This document shows, one piece after another, positions 25,704 to 34,159 of a stretch of DNA of 64,000 nucleotides. The notes beneath the pieces were generated by a model, which saw only the letters and a program-made list of their open reading frames with translations, was not told the DNA's origin and made no database searches. A program made the position numbers and the translations under genes. Location of the stretch: the NCBI RefSeq assembly GCF_019679435.2, contig NZ_CP139781.1, positions 4,063,753 through 4,127,752 on the forward strand. Direction: 5' to 3'. Within the stretch, counting starts at the first letter, position 1. The number at the start of each line of letters is the position of its first letter. The DNA comes from Actomonas aquatica. GTDB taxonomy: Bacteria > Verrucomicrobiota > Verrucomicrobiia > Opitutales > Opitutaceae.

Positions 25704-28415
25704 ATGGCTGTTCGTCGACGCTTCCCCCGTCTCGCCCTCGTCCTCTCGTTTGTCTGCACCGCGATCGCGGTCTCCAGTGTCGCTGCTGCTCCGCGCGAGC
25801 GCCTGTCGATCAATGACGGTTGGCGGTTCTACAAATATGCCTCTACGGCCGAGGCCGATGCCCTCATTTACGACGTGCGCCCCGACGACAGCGCCGCGCG
25901 CGACGATCGGCCGGCCGACGAGAAGCCGACCGAGGCCGTCGCCATCGAAGTCCATCAGCAGGTGCTCAAGCCTTGGATTCTTCCCAGCGGCAACGCCTTC
26001 ATCAAAGACCCGGCGCAGCGCCATACCCGGCCAGAGGGCGACCCGGGTGCGGACTTCCCCTTTGTGCAGGACGACTTCGACGACAGCGCGTGGGAGGCGG
26101 TGACGTTGCCGCACGACTGGGCTATTGCCGGTCCGTTTTACGCTGGTGATCCCGCGCCTGTCGGTGGCGGCATGGGTCGCCTGCCCAGCCCGGGCGTGGC
26201 CTGGTATCGGCGCGATCTCGTCATCCCGGCCAGCGACGCCGGACGGACCATCACCCTCGAGATCGACGGTGCCATGTCCTACTCGATGGTGTGGCTCAAC
26301 GGCCACCTCGTGGGCGGCTGGCCCTTCGGCTACACGACTTACCACCTCGACCTCACGCCCTACGTGAACTTTGGCGGCGCCAACCAGCTCGCCATCCGCC
26401 TCGACAACCCGCCCAACTCCTCCCGCTGGTATCCGGGCGGCGGCCTCTACCGCAACGTCTGGCTGACGAAAACCAACCCGGTCCAAGTCGCCCAATGGGG
26501 CACCTTCATCACCACCCGCGACGTGTCGGCCGAGGCCGCGACGATCGATTTGGAGCTGGTGGTGCAGAACAACGGTGATGCGGAGGAGACGGTGACGGCC
26601 GAGACCTCGATTGAGTTCCAGGGCGGCGTGGTGGCGCGGTTCCCGGATCGCGAGACCAAGGTCGGCGCCGGAGCGAAACAGCGCCTCGCCACGACCGTGG
26701 AACTGGAGAACCCGCGGCGTTGGGGACCGCCGCCGAACCAGGTCCCCCACCTCTACCGCGCCATCACCACGCTGCGCCGGGGCGGCCAAGTCGTCGACAC
26801 CTACGAAACCCGCTTCGGCATTCGCACGCTCGAGTTCCACCCCACCAAGGGGCTCTTCGTGAATGGCGAGCACATCACCTTCCAGGGGGTGAACCAGCAC
26901 CACGATCTCGGCGCGCTCGGTGCGGCCTTCAACGTGCGCGCGGCGGAGCGTCAGCTCGAGCTCCTGCGCGAGGCCGGCGTGAATGCCATCCGCCTGGCGC
27001 ACAACCCGCCCGCCCCCGAGTTGCTCGAACTCACCGACCGCATGGGCTTTCTCGTCATCAACGAGAGCTTCGATGCCTGGGAGCGCAAAAAGCCGCCGCT
27101 CGATTTCCACCTCATCTTCCCCGACTGGAGTGAGCCGGACATGCGCGCGCTCGTGCGCCGCGACCGCAACAGCCCGTCGGTCATCATGTGGAGCACCGGC
27201 AATGAGGTGGGCGAGCAATACACCGGTGAAGCCGGCGCCGCCGTCGCGCAGCGTCTGCACGACATCACCAAGGACGAAGACCCCACGCGGCCCACGGCGG
27301 CATCGTTCAACTTTGCCAAGCCGCACATGCCGATCCTCCGCGTCATGGACGCCATCACGCTCAACTACCAGGGCGAGGGCATCCGCAACGCGCCGGCTTA
27401 CGCGCACCTCAAAGGCATCAACACGCCGCCGCTGTATCCGGCATTCCATGACGCGTTTCCGGCCAAGATGATCATCAGCAGTGAGAACGCCGCCGCCGTT
27501 TCCAGTCGCGGCGAATACCTCTTCCCGGTCACGTCCGGCATCAGCGCACCGGTCGAGGACGGGCAGGGTGGAGACCCGGTGGCGATGCACGTGAGCGCTT
27601 ACGAACTCTACACCGCGCCCTTCGGTTCCTCGGCCGACAAGGTGCTCGGTTCGCTGGCGCGCCATCCTTACGTGGCTGGCGGTTTTGTGTGGAGCGGTTG
27701 GGATTATCTCGGTGAACCGACGCCTTACTACGGCGCGCGCAGTTCGTATTTCGGCATCATCGACCTCGCCGGTTTTCCGAAGGATCGTTTCTACCTCTAT
27801 CAGGCCGCGTGGCGCCCGCACTACCCGATGGTGCACGTGCTGCCGCATTGGAACTGGCCCGATCGCGTGGGTCAGATCACGCCGGTGCATGTCTTCACGA
27901 CGGGCGACGAAGCCGAACTGTTTCTCAACGGCGAATCCCTCGGCCGCAAAACCAAGGGCGAGTTCGAGTATCGGTTGCGCTGGGACGATGTCGTTTATGA
28001 GCCGGGCGAGATCAAAGTCGTCGCCTACAAACACGGCACCAAGTGGGCGGAGCAAACGGTGAAGACCACCGGCCCGGCGGCGGCGCTGAGCGCAGAGCCC
28101 GATCGCGCGACGATCGCGGCCGACGGCCAGGACCTGAGCTTCGTGACGGTGCGGGTGCTCGACGCCGACGGTGAATTCATCCGCAATGCGAAACCGGAGT
28201 TACGGTTTTCGATCAGCGGCCCGGGTGAAATTGTGGCGACCGACAACGGCGACCCGACCGACCTGACCGCGTTTCCGTCGCTGCAGCGCAGGGCGTTCAA
28301 CGGCCTCGCGTTGGCGATCGTGCGTGGCCAGCCCGGCGAGCCGGGTGAGATCACGGTGACGGTCGAAGGGGACGGGCTGACGGCGGGTCGTGCGGTGATC
28401 GCGACGCAGGAGTAG
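25704..28415 (+). CDS. Secreted glycoside hydrolase family 2 beta-galactosidase-like enzyme
   Basis: A 903-residue exported enzyme. Signal peptide about 1-26 (ending VAAAP). The N-terminal jelly roll starts RERLSINDGWRFYKY and contains LPHDWAI; an Ig-like domain follows; the TIM barrel has the acid/base Glu in WSTGNEVGEQ (about 501) and the nucleophile Glu in IISSENAA (about 593). The C-terminal part has a DUF4982-type domain (FTTGDEAELFLNGESLG) and a GH2 C-terminal beta domain (EPDRATIAADGQDLSFVTV). This is the design of bacteroidetal and verrucomicrobial GH2 exo-enzymes that remove beta-linked galactose or related sugars. The substrate is not certain. Neighbouring carbohydrate genes support a role in polysaccharide use. 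Confidence 0.93.
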   Translation: MAVRRRFPRLALVLSFVCTAIAVSSVAAAPRERLSINDGWRFYKYASTAEADALIYDVRPDDSAARDDRPADEKPTEAVAIEVHQQVLKPWILPSGNAFIKDPAQRHTRPEGDPGADFPFVQDDFDDSAWEAVTLPHDWAIAGPFYAGDPAPVGGGMGRLPSPGVAWYRRDLVIPASDAGRTITLEIDGAMSYSMVWLNGHLVGGWPFGYTTYHLDLTPYVNFGGANQLAIRLDNPPNSSRWYPGGGLYRNVWLTKTNPVQVAQWGTFITTRDVSAEAATIDLELVVQNNGDAEETVTAETSIEFQGGVVARFPDRETKVGAGAKQRLATTVELENPRRWGPPPNQVPHLYRAITTLRRGGQVVDTYETRFGIRTLEFHPTKGLFVNGEHITFQGVNQHHDLGALGAAFNVRAAERQLELLREAGVNAIRLAHNPPAPELLELTDRMGFLVINESFDAWERKKPPLDFHLIFPDWSEPDMRALVRRDRNSPSVIMWSTGNEVGEQYTGEAGAAVAQRLHDITKDEDPTRPTAASFNFAKPHMPILRVMDAITLNYQGEGIRNAPAYAHLKGINTPPLYPAFHDAFPAKMIISSENAAAVSSRGEYLFPVTSGISAPVEDGQGGDPVAMHVSAYELYTAPFGSSADKVLGSLARHPYVAGGFVWSGWDYLGEPTPYYGARSSYFGIIDLAGFPKDRFYLYQAAWRPHYPMVHVLPHWNWPDRVGQITPVHVFTTGDEAELFLNGESLGRKTKGEFEYRLRWDDVVYEPGEIKVVAYKHGTKWAEQTVKTTGPAAALSAEPDRATIAADGQDLSFVTVRVLDADGEFIRNAKPELRFSISGPGEIVATDNGDPTDLTAFPSLQRRAFNGLALAIVRGQPGEPGEITVTVEGDGLTAGRAVIATQE

Positions 28416-28437
28416 GCGCACGCATTTTCGAGCAGGT

Positions 28438-28561
28438 GCCGACGCGGCCCGGAGGTCCGCGTCCACCCTCGGAGGGGCAAGGGAGCGCGAGCAAGCTCGC
28501 AGCCTACAGTGTGGGTGCGAGAGCTCAACGTAGGCTGCGAGCTTGCTCGCGCTCCCTTGCC
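28438..28561. repeat. Composite hairpin repeat, copy 1
   Basis: Module A (28438-28467) is a 30-base hairpin with arms GACGCGG / CCGCGTC. Module B is a perfect 32-base inverted repeat: left arm 28476-28507, right arm 28530-28561, 22-base loop. Each B arm itself contains a small hairpin, GCGAGC-AA-GCTCGC. A second composite copy is at 50488-50613, in which A is inverted relative to B. It follows the GH2 gene and may end transcription, but there is no T run. Confidence 0.9.
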
Positions 28562-28606
28562 TCACGGCGCCGGGTTCGTCCGAAGTGCGCAGCGATTCCG
28601 GTTCGC

Positions 28607-28655
28607 GGGGAGAAAGAGAAAGATAAAGAGGAACGAGAAAGAGCGGGGAGATGCC
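28607..28655. repeat. Purine-rich repeat, copy 1 (GGGGAGAAAGA type)
   Basis: GGGGAGAAAGAGAAAGATAA runs from 28607, preceded by GCGATTCCGGTTCGC. The same unit, with arms in both orientations, occurs at 30741-30838 and 36764-36828. Here only one arm is clear; the following GAACGAGAAAGAGCGGGGAG is a second degenerate copy in direct orientation. Confidence 0.6.
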
Positions 28656-28665
28656 TTCGTGTAGG

Positions 28666-30060
28666 CTACACCCGGTAACATGCCGCCCAGCCGAAGCGCG
28701 GGGGCGGGGCGCTGAGCAACGCGTTGGCGATGGGGTGATCGACGAAGCGGCGTTGTTGGCGGTCGAACTTCAAGGTGCCGCCGAGTCGCTGGGCGATGCA
28801 GCCGAGAATGAACACCTGCGACAGCGGACCCGAGACACTGAAGGGCGAGCGCGCCTGCTCTTGCCCCAGGCAGGCGAGGGCGAAGTTGGCGAAGTGGTCG
28901 CTGTTCTTCTGCGGGAAGCGCGGCAGGCGCGGGGCCATCTCGCGCATCTTCTCCGCGGGAATGATGCGCAGGGTCGCGCTGTGTGTGCCGCCGCGAAAGA
29001 CGGTGCCGTCGGCGGAGTAGAGGTATTTGCCGTTGCGGGCGCGTTCGGCGCCGACGGTTTCCTCGGGCGGCAGCGCGGGTTGGTTGTCCACGCCGTCATA
29101 CCAGAACACGTCGCAGGCGGGGTGGCCGCGACGCTGCGGAAAGCCAAAGCGGATCGTGCTCGCCTGCGGGAAGATGTAGTCGTTGGGGCCGTCGCGTTTC
29201 ACGGCCTCGATGGTGTCGGGCAGACCGAGGTCGAGGAAGCGGTGCGCCGTATCCAAAATGTGGGGAGCCCAGTCGCCGAAGGCGCCGTCGCCGTATTCAA
29301 ACCAGCTGCGCCAATTGCCGGGGTGGAGCCGTTCGCTGAAGTCGTGCATGGGGCGGCCGACGTGCCACAGGTCCCAGTCGATCGTGTCGGGGGTCGGGCG
29401 GCCGTGATCGAAGCCGTCCACCGTCCAACCGTGCCAGCGACGGGGCGAGTTCATGAAGGCATCGATGCGGGTGATGTCCTTGATGATGCCCGCTTCGCTC
29501 CAGGCTTTGAACTGGAAGTAGTTGGGCCCGGAGTGGCCTTGGTTGCCCATCTGGGTGACCACGCCGGTGCGTTGCGCTTGCTCGATGAGCAGGTCGACCT
29601 CGTCGAAGGATTGAGCGAGGGGCTTTTCGACAAAAACGTGTTTGCCGGCGGCCATGGCCAGCATGGCGATGGGGCAGTGGGAAAAGTCGGGCGTGGCGAT
29701 GACGACGGCGTCGATGTTGCGCTCCTGCTCGGCCAGCATCTCGCGGAAGTCGGCGTAGTAGGGAATGTCGCCGAGCATCTGGCGGGGCTCGACGCAGTGC
29801 GCGCCGCCGAGGTCGACATCGGCCGCGGTTACGAAGGTGGTGAGGCCGGTGTCGTTGAAGGCTTGGATGAGGGCCTGGCCGCGGTTGCCGATGCCGACGA
29901 GGGCGAGCCGCACGCGGTCGCTGGTGGCGTTGGCGGAGGTGGCTGCAGCCTTGGTGGCGTTCGTGGTGCCGGAGCCGCTGCGCGTTTGGCAGCCGGCCCA
30001 AAGTAAAGAGGAAGCAAGGGCGCCGGAGCGCAGGAAGTCGCGACGGGTAGGACGGGGCAT
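28666..30060 (-). CDS. Gfo/Idh/MocA family oxidoreductase, exported lipoprotein
   Basis: A 464-residue dehydrogenase. The N-terminus has the twin-arginine motif RRDFLRSGALASS followed by a lipobox LLWAGC, so it is probably exported folded by Tat and lipid-anchored. Rossmann fold: RLALVGIGNRGQALIQAF; the conserved AGKHVFVEKPLAQS holds the catalytic-type Lys; NQGHSGPNYFQFK and GNWRSWFEYGDGAFGDW are typical of the large Planctomycetes/Verrucomicrobia subgroup. These enzymes oxidise or isomerise sugars with bound NAD(P). Substrate not known. It is transcribed toward the GH2 gene. Confidence 0.93.
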   Translation of the reverse strand: MPRPTRRDFLRSGALASSLLWAGCQTRSGSGTTNATKAAATSANATSDRVRLALVGIGNRGQALIQAFNDTGLTTFVTAADVDLGGAHCVEPRQMLGDIPYYADFREMLAEQERNIDAVVIATPDFSHCPIAMLAMAAGKHVFVEKPLAQSFDEVDLLIEQAQRTGVVTQMGNQGHSGPNYFQFKAWSEAGIIKDITRIDAFMNSPRRWHGWTVDGFDHGRPTPDTIDWDLWHVGRPMHDFSERLHPGNWRSWFEYGDGAFGDWAPHILDTAHRFLDLGLPDTIEAVKRDGPNDYIFPQASTIRFGFPQRRGHPACDVFWYDGVDNQPALPPEETVGAERARNGKYLYSADGTVFRGGTHSATLRIIPAEKMREMAPRLPRFPQKNSDHFANFALACLGQEQARSPFSVSGPLSQVFILGCIAQRLGGTLKFDRQQRRFVDHPIANALLSAPPPRFGWAACYRV

Positions 30061-30130
30061 TCGGTCTTGCTAGCGGGTTTGCGGGCGGCGGCCAAGCCGA
30101 TGCCGCCGCCGCTGGTGCGAAAGGTTAAGC

Positions 30131-30688
30131 TTACCCTTTCGCGGTCTCCCCGACCAGCTGCGGGCGGGCGAGCAGGTAGGCGGCGATGTGGTTGCCTTGG
30201 TTGAACTCACCGCTGGCGATCGCGGCGTCGACTTCGGCCACGGTGTGGGCGTGGATTTCGATCTCCTCGTTGCCGTCGAGTTGTTGGTCGGAGATGCGGC
30301 GCACGCCGCGGGCGAGGAAGGCGTGGAAGAGGTTGTTCTGGCGGGCGGGGTTGGGGAAGAAGCGGTGGACGAGGCTCCAGTCGGAACCCTCCGCGCCGCA
30401 CTCTTCCAACAACTCGCGACGGGCGCCCTGCTCGGGTGTTTCGCCGGCGTCGAGCATGCCGCCCGGAAGCTCGAGGGAGAAGGTGTTGCCGCCGTGGCGC
30501 CACTGGCGCACCAGCAGCAGACGACCGTCTTCGAGCACCGGCAGCACATGCACGAAGTCTGACATCTCCAGCACGTAGAACGGCTCGATCACGAGGCCGT
30601 CGTGGCGGCGACAGGAATCGGCGCGCAGGTGAATCCAACGATCCTGATGAATGATGCGGGAGCTAAGGGTTTCCCAAGGGTGCAACAT
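30131..30688 (-). CDS. Nudix hydrolase, ADP-ribose pyrophosphatase-like
   Basis: A 185-residue Nudix enzyme. The full Nudix box is visible from GGMLDAGETPEQGARRELLEE onward, continuing CG (about 76-98; G-x5-E-x7-REL-x-EE-x-G), which binds Mg and cleaves a diphosphate. Other family phrases are VLPVLEDGRLLLVRQWRHG upstream and RFFPNPARQNNLFHAFLARG downstream. The length and the QWRHG/NPAR features fit the ADP-ribose/ADP-sugar pyrophosphatase group (NudF-like), a housekeeping function. The gene is 70 bases upstream of the Gfo/Idh/MocA gene on the same strand. Confidence 0.93.
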   Translation of the reverse strand: MLHPWETLSSRIIHQDRWIHLRADSCRRHDGLVIEPFYVLEMSDFVHVLPVLEDGRLLLVRQWRHGGNTFSLELPGGMLDAGETPEQGARRELLEECGAEGSDWSLVHRFFPNPARQNNLFHAFLARGVRRISDQQLDGNEEIEIHAHTVAEVDAAIASGEFNQGNHIAAYLLARPQLVGETAKG

Positions 30689-30740
30689 GGGGCGGATCGC
30701 AACGCATGACCGCAGTCGCGTCGAGTCCGCGACGGGGAAT

Positions 30741-30838
30741 CTTTCTCTTTCGTCTTTATCGTTCTCTTTCTCCCCACCGGGCGGAATCCACCTGTCTCAC
30801 GCGGACAAAGGTAGAGAGAAAGAGAAGGACGAAAGAGG
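30741..30838. repeat. Purine/pyrimidine-rich inverted repeat, copy 2
   Basis: A pyrimidine-rich arm at 30741-30775 (it ends CTCTTTCTCCCC) faces a purine-rich arm at 30813-30838 (GAGAGAAAGAGAAGGACGAA). The loop holds GCGGAATCC. It is a degenerate relative of the perfect copy at 36764-36828 and lies upstream of the Nudix gene. Confidence 0.6.
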
Positions 30839-30865
30839 CCGTGAGGGGTTTGGTGGTTGGGGCGA

Positions 30866-31909
30866 TTATGGCAACCAGTGCCGCGCGATCACTTCGCGCA
30901 TGTGCGGGTCGCTTTTGAGGAAGGTCTCGCCGCGGGAGTCGCCGGGAAACCATTTCCACAGAAAGGCGCCGAGCAGGTCGTCATCGGGTTGTTCGATGGC
31001 GGTGAGAGCGCGGTCGAGGCAGAGCGCCTGCAGGGAGGCGCCGCCGGCGCGGCGGTCGCCGTCTCGCCAGGGTTCGCGGGCGACGTTGAGGCCGGTGTCG
31101 TAGCCGAGCTCCATGAGCACGACCCGGAGACCTTGGCGGCGACCGTAGTCGAGCAGGTCTTCGCGGATGCGGCTCCACGCGCGATCGAGTTCACTGGGGG
31201 TCGGGTAACGGTCGTGGTCGACCAAGGGGAAGTAGGCCGAGACCGAGATACAATCGAGAGCGTCCCAGAAGGGCACGCGTTGGTAGTCGGGCCAGTTGGC
31301 GGCGTAGGAGAGCGCGGCATCGGTTTCGGCGCGCACGGCGGCGATGATGCGGCGCCATTCGCGTTCGTGACCCGGGATGGTTTGGTCGAGTTCGCTGCCG
31401 ACCACAAAGCCGTCGGCGTCGCGGCAGAGGCGGGCGAGGCGGGTGATCCAGGCTTCGTAGTCGCGGAAGAAACGTTCCCATGCGGCGTCGTCTTCGAAAC
31501 GAATGTCGCCGCGCCAACTCCAGCCGGCGCGCCACGGGGCGAGGTGCGGCGTGATGCAGATTTTCAGGCCGAGGCGTTGGGCTTCGGCGATGGGGCGAGC
31601 AAGCCAGACCGGCGCTTCGTCGGGATCCTCGGGCAGGCGTCCAAACGAGATGGAGCCGTCGCGCTGAATGCCGCCGTAGGGATGGATCTGCACCCAGTTG
31701 CCGCCGAGGGCTTTGATTTCCTGCATGGCTTCAACCATCTCGTCGGTGCCCCACTCGCGGCCCCAAGTCTGGCAGGAGATGACGACGCCGCGGATGGTAT
31801 CATCGGGATTTGGTGGCGCCGACTCCGGCGGCTGGGCCATGACCATTGCACCGTCGAATGCGCCGCACATGCCGAGCAGGCAGAGGAGTGGCAGCAGGCG
31901 GACGGTCAT
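30866..31909 (-). CDS. Secreted GH113-like glycoside hydrolase
   Basis: A 347-residue exported TIM-barrel protein with signal peptide (about 1-25). It resembles GH113 beta-mannanases and the related glycosidase-like barrels of Verrucomicrobia: IRGVVISCQTWGREWGT at strand 1, GGNWVQIHPYG at strand 2, ICITPHLAPW, GFVVGSELDQT (candidate acid/base Glu), SAYFPLVDHDRYPT and VVLMELGYDTG (candidate nucleophile Glu), LGAFLWKWFPG at the end. Both catalytic Glu positions are present. It is 19 bases downstream of the TerC gene on the same strand. The substrate may be a mannan, but this is uncertain. Confidence 0.8.
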   Translation of the reverse strand: MTVRLLPLLCLLGMCGAFDGAMVMAQPPESAPPNPDDTIRGVVISCQTWGREWGTDEMVEAMQEIKALGGNWVQIHPYGGIQRDGSISFGRLPEDPDEAPVWLARPIAEAQRLGLKICITPHLAPWRAGWSWRGDIRFEDDAAWERFFRDYEAWITRLARLCRDADGFVVGSELDQTIPGHEREWRRIIAAVRAETDAALSYAANWPDYQRVPFWDALDCISVSAYFPLVDHDRYPTPSELDRAWSRIREDLLDYGRRQGLRVVLMELGYDTGLNVAREPWRDGDRRAGGASLQALCLDRALTAIEQPDDDLLGAFLWKWFPGDSRGETFLKSDPHMREVIARHWLP

Positions 31910-31928
31910 AACAAAATGGCGGGTTGTT

Positions 31929-32855
31929 CTACGCCTCGTCTTTCTTGGCGGGGAAGAGCAGGGAGGCGCCGACGGCGAGGGCCAGCACGCCGCCGATCAC
32001 CCCGAGCGAGATGCCGACCGAGATGTGATAAAAGGCGGAGACCAACATCTTGACGCCGATGAAACTCAGGATGACCGCGAGGCCGACGTTGAGAAAGCGG
32101 AACATGCCCATGACGCCATTGAGCGCGAAGTAGATGGCGCGCAGGCCGAGGATGGCGAAGATGTTGGACGTAAAAACGATGAACGGCACGTCGGTGATCG
32201 CCAGCACCGCCGGGATCGAATCGAGGGCGAAGGCGACGTCGGTGGTCTCGATCACCAGCAGCACCACAAAGAGCGGGGTGGCCATACGAATGCCCTGCTC
32301 GGTGGTGAAGAAGTGTCTGCCGTGATAGTGGTTGGAGACGGGGTAAACCTTGCGCAGCAGGCGCACGGCAAAGTTCTGCTCGGGGTCAAACTCGTCATCC
32401 TGCGGCAGGGCGAGCTTGATGCCGGTGTAGACCAGAAACGCGCCGAAGACGTAGATCAGCCAGTGAAAGCGGGCGAGCAGGCTCACCCCGGCCACGATGA
32501 AGACGAAGCGCAGGACCGCGGCGCCCACGATGCCCCAGAACAGCACCCGATGCTGATACTCCGCCGGCACCTTGAAGTAGGTGAAGATGACGATGAACAC
32601 GAAGACGTTGTCCACGCTCAGCGCGATCTCCACCACGTAGCCCGTGAGCCACTCCATGCCGTGTTTGGGGCCGAGCCATGTCCACACGACGACGCAGAAC
32701 ACCATCGCCAGGCTGAACCACACGCCGCACCAGGTGAGAGCTTCGCGCAGGTGAATCGTGTGCGACTTGCGGTGAAACACGCCCAGATCGAGGGCGAGCA
32801 TCGCGATGATGAAGATGAGAAAGGCGCCCCAGGCCCAAAGTGGCAGTGTCTCCAT
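31929..32855 (-). CDS. TerC/Alx family membrane protein
   Basis: A 308-residue integral membrane protein with about nine helices. The signature acidic helices are VVEIALSVDNVFVFIVIFTY and VIETTDVAFALDSIPAV, the metal-binding motifs of TerC-type proteins, implicated in Mn2+ or other metal-ion export in Alx and in tellurite resistance. The start at 32855 gives METLPLWAWGAFLIF, a normal first helix; the frame is open 23 codons further up. I looked for a yybP-ykoY manganese riboswitch upstream and saw none. Confidence 0.93.
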   Translation of the reverse strand: METLPLWAWGAFLIFIIAMLALDLGVFHRKSHTIHLREALTWCGVWFSLAMVFCVVVWTWLGPKHGMEWLTGYVVEIALSVDNVFVFIVIFTYFKVPAEYQHRVLFWGIVGAAVLRFVFIVAGVSLLARFHWLIYVFGAFLVYTGIKLALPQDDEFDPEQNFAVRLLRKVYPVSNHYHGRHFFTTEQGIRMATPLFVVLLVIETTDVAFALDSIPAVLAITDVPFIVFTSNIFAILGLRAIYFALNGVMGMFRFLNVGLAVILSFIGVKMLVSAFYHISVGISLGVIGGVLALAVGASLLFPAKKDEA

Positions 32856-32978
32856 GGCAGGCGCGGAGGATGCGTGGCGGGGAACACGCGGCGCAAGCAG
32901 TGAGTCGGACGGAAAATCCGACACCGCCCGTCACTTGACCCCCGGCCCCGACGTCTTTGTGTTGTGCCTCTCCCCGCC

Positions 32979-33530
32979 ATGCCGATTTCCCGTTTCCTGC
33001 TCCCGGTCCTTGCCGCCACCCTCACGCTGTCCGCCAGCGCGCAGGGGCTGCGCAATCCTTTTGGGCGCAAGGCCGAGGCGACGGTCGCCGCCCCCGAGCA
33101 GGCGGCGCCGGTGCAGGATGCGCAGTTGCAGTTTGTCGGCACCTTCGGCTGGGGCGACAGCAAGCAGTTCCTCATCTACAACGTGTCCAAGAACCGTTCG
33201 TTCTGGGTTGGGCTGGAGGAAGAGGGGCCGGACGGCGAGGTCGTGCAGGCTTACGACGCCGAGTCCGGCGCGGTGCAGGTCATCTTCAACGGCCAGCCGC
33301 TGAACCTCGCCCTCCAGGTCGCCACCATCGCGGGCGGCGGGGCGCGTCCGCCCGGTCCGGTGCCGACCGCGGCGCAGTCCAGTAATGCTTTGGTCAATAC
33401 AGTGAAGGTCAATCCGACCCCGGCCGACGAACGTCGTCGCCTGGAAGCGGTCGCGGCCGAAGTCCGCCGCCGTCGCGCGCTGCGCCAGCAATCAAAGACG
33501 AATCAGAATCCCGGCTCGAACAATCGCTGA
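32979..33530 (+). CDS. Secreted protein of unknown function
   Basis: A 183-residue protein that I do not recognise. It has a signal peptide (MPISRFLLPVLAATLTLSASAQ), then a small beta-rich part (LQFVGTFGWGDSKQFLIYNVSKNRSFWVGLEE, about 45-75), a low-complexity Pro/Ala linker and a basic C-terminal helix (ADERRRLEAVAAEVRRRRALRQ) that could bind nucleic acid, cell wall or a protein partner. It is divergent from TerC, with about 120 bases between. Codon use agrees with the surroundings. Confidence 0.75.
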   Translation: MPISRFLLPVLAATLTLSASAQGLRNPFGRKAEATVAAPEQAAPVQDAQLQFVGTFGWGDSKQFLIYNVSKNRSFWVGLEEEGPDGEVVQAYDAESGAVQVIFNGQPLNLALQVATIAGGGARPPGPVPTAAQSSNALVNTVKVNPTPADERRRLEAVAAEVRRRRALRQQSKTNQNPGSNNR

Positions 33531-33640
33531 GGTCGGTCGGATCGGCTGGCGGGGTCGATTGTAACTAAATCGTGAATACGGCGAAAAGGCGGTCGCCGGG
33601 CCGCGCCCTCAGTCGTGGAAGGGCCGATTTGGCAAGCGGA

Positions 33641-33691
33641 TTTACCTCTGAAAATAGCCCGTTTTACCTCTTAAAAACGTATTGCTTTACC
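33641..33691 (+). promoter_or_regulatory. Three TTTACC direct repeats, two helical turns apart
   Basis: TTTACC occurs at 33641, 33663 and 33686; steps are 22 and 23 bases. The first two extend to TTTACCTCT followed by A-rich bases. This geometry on one face of the helix suggests binding of a multimeric regulator 30-80 bases upstream of the SWIB gene. Confidence 0.45.
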
Positions 33692-33720
33692 CGGGGCGCA
33701 GTCTACACCCGGAGTCCGCT

Positions 33721-33984
33721 ATGGCTAAACGCAAACCCAACGCTGCATTCATGAAACCGGTAACCCCCGACGAGGCCCTCGCTGCCGTAGTTGGGTCGAA
33801 GCCGCTCCCCCGGACCGAGCTCACCAAGAAGCTCTGGGTCTACATCAAGAAGAACAACCTGCAGGATCCCAAGGTGAAGACCAAGATCAACGCAGACGAC
33901 AAGTTGAAGAAGGTCTTCGACGGCAAGAAGTCCGTCAGCATGTTCGAGATGACCAAGCTGGTCTCCGGTCACGTGACCAAATAA
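33721..33984 (+). CDS. SWIB/MDM2 domain protein
   Basis: An 87-residue protein made almost wholly of a SWIB/MDM2 domain: VTPDEALAAVVGSKPLPRTE, LTKKLWVYIKKNNLQDP and INADDKLKKVFDGKKSVSMF. In eukaryotes the fold belongs to chromatin-remodelling complexes; in bacteria, especially Chlamydiae and Verrucomicrobia, it is found alone or fused to topoisomerase and may bind DNA-associated proteins. It has its own strong terminator at 34018, so it is monocistronic. The ATG at 33721 is preferred; upstream residues in frame are not domain-like. Confidence 0.93.
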   Translation: MAKRKPNAAFMKPVTPDEALAAVVGSKPLPRTELTKKLWVYIKKNNLQDPKVKTKINADDKLKKVFDGKKSVSMFEMTKLVSGHVTK

Positions 33985-34017
33985 GCTTTCTTACCCTTTC
34001 TCTCTTTCTTGTTTTCA

Positions 34018-34049
34018 ACGCCTCGGCTTCGTGCCGGGGCGTTTTTTTT
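34018..34049 (+). terminator. Intrinsic terminator of the SWIB gene
   Basis: ACGCCTCGGC-TTCGT-GCCGGGGCGT forms a ten-pair stem (one G-T pair), followed by eight T residues. It lies 33 bases after the SWIB stop codon. Confidence 0.93.
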
Positions 34050-34072
34050 GCGATGAAGGGGCGGAGCGAGAC

Positions 34073-34155
34073 CGAAAGATGCCGGGCGTAAAGCCCGACC
34101 CACAAGGAGTTTAATCCGTATGCGGTGGGTCGGGCTTCACGCCCGACACCTTTCG
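34073..34155. repeat. Long inverted repeat between convergent genes
   Basis: A 23-base arm at 34081-34103 (GGGCGTAAAGCCCGACCCAC within) faces 34125-34147 (GTGGGTCGGGCTTCACGCCC within) with two mismatches and a 21-base loop. Outside, CGAAAG (34073-34078) and CTTTCG (34150-34155) extend the stem. The GTCGGGCG/CGCCCGAC core recurs at about 46028-46051. It precedes the stop codon of the PPK2 gene and could protect or end that mRNA. Confidence 0.8.
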
Positions 34156-34159
34156 CGGC

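Noticed and set aside
25671-28055. A 794-codon minus-strand frame opposite the GH2 gene
   Set aside because: Arg/Val/Gly-rich shadow without a fold; GH2 catalytic motifs are on the plus strand.
32856-32978. Possible yybP-ykoY manganese riboswitch before TerC
   Set aside because: Looked for the conserved GGGGAGUA-type core and paired elements in the intergenic region; none seen.
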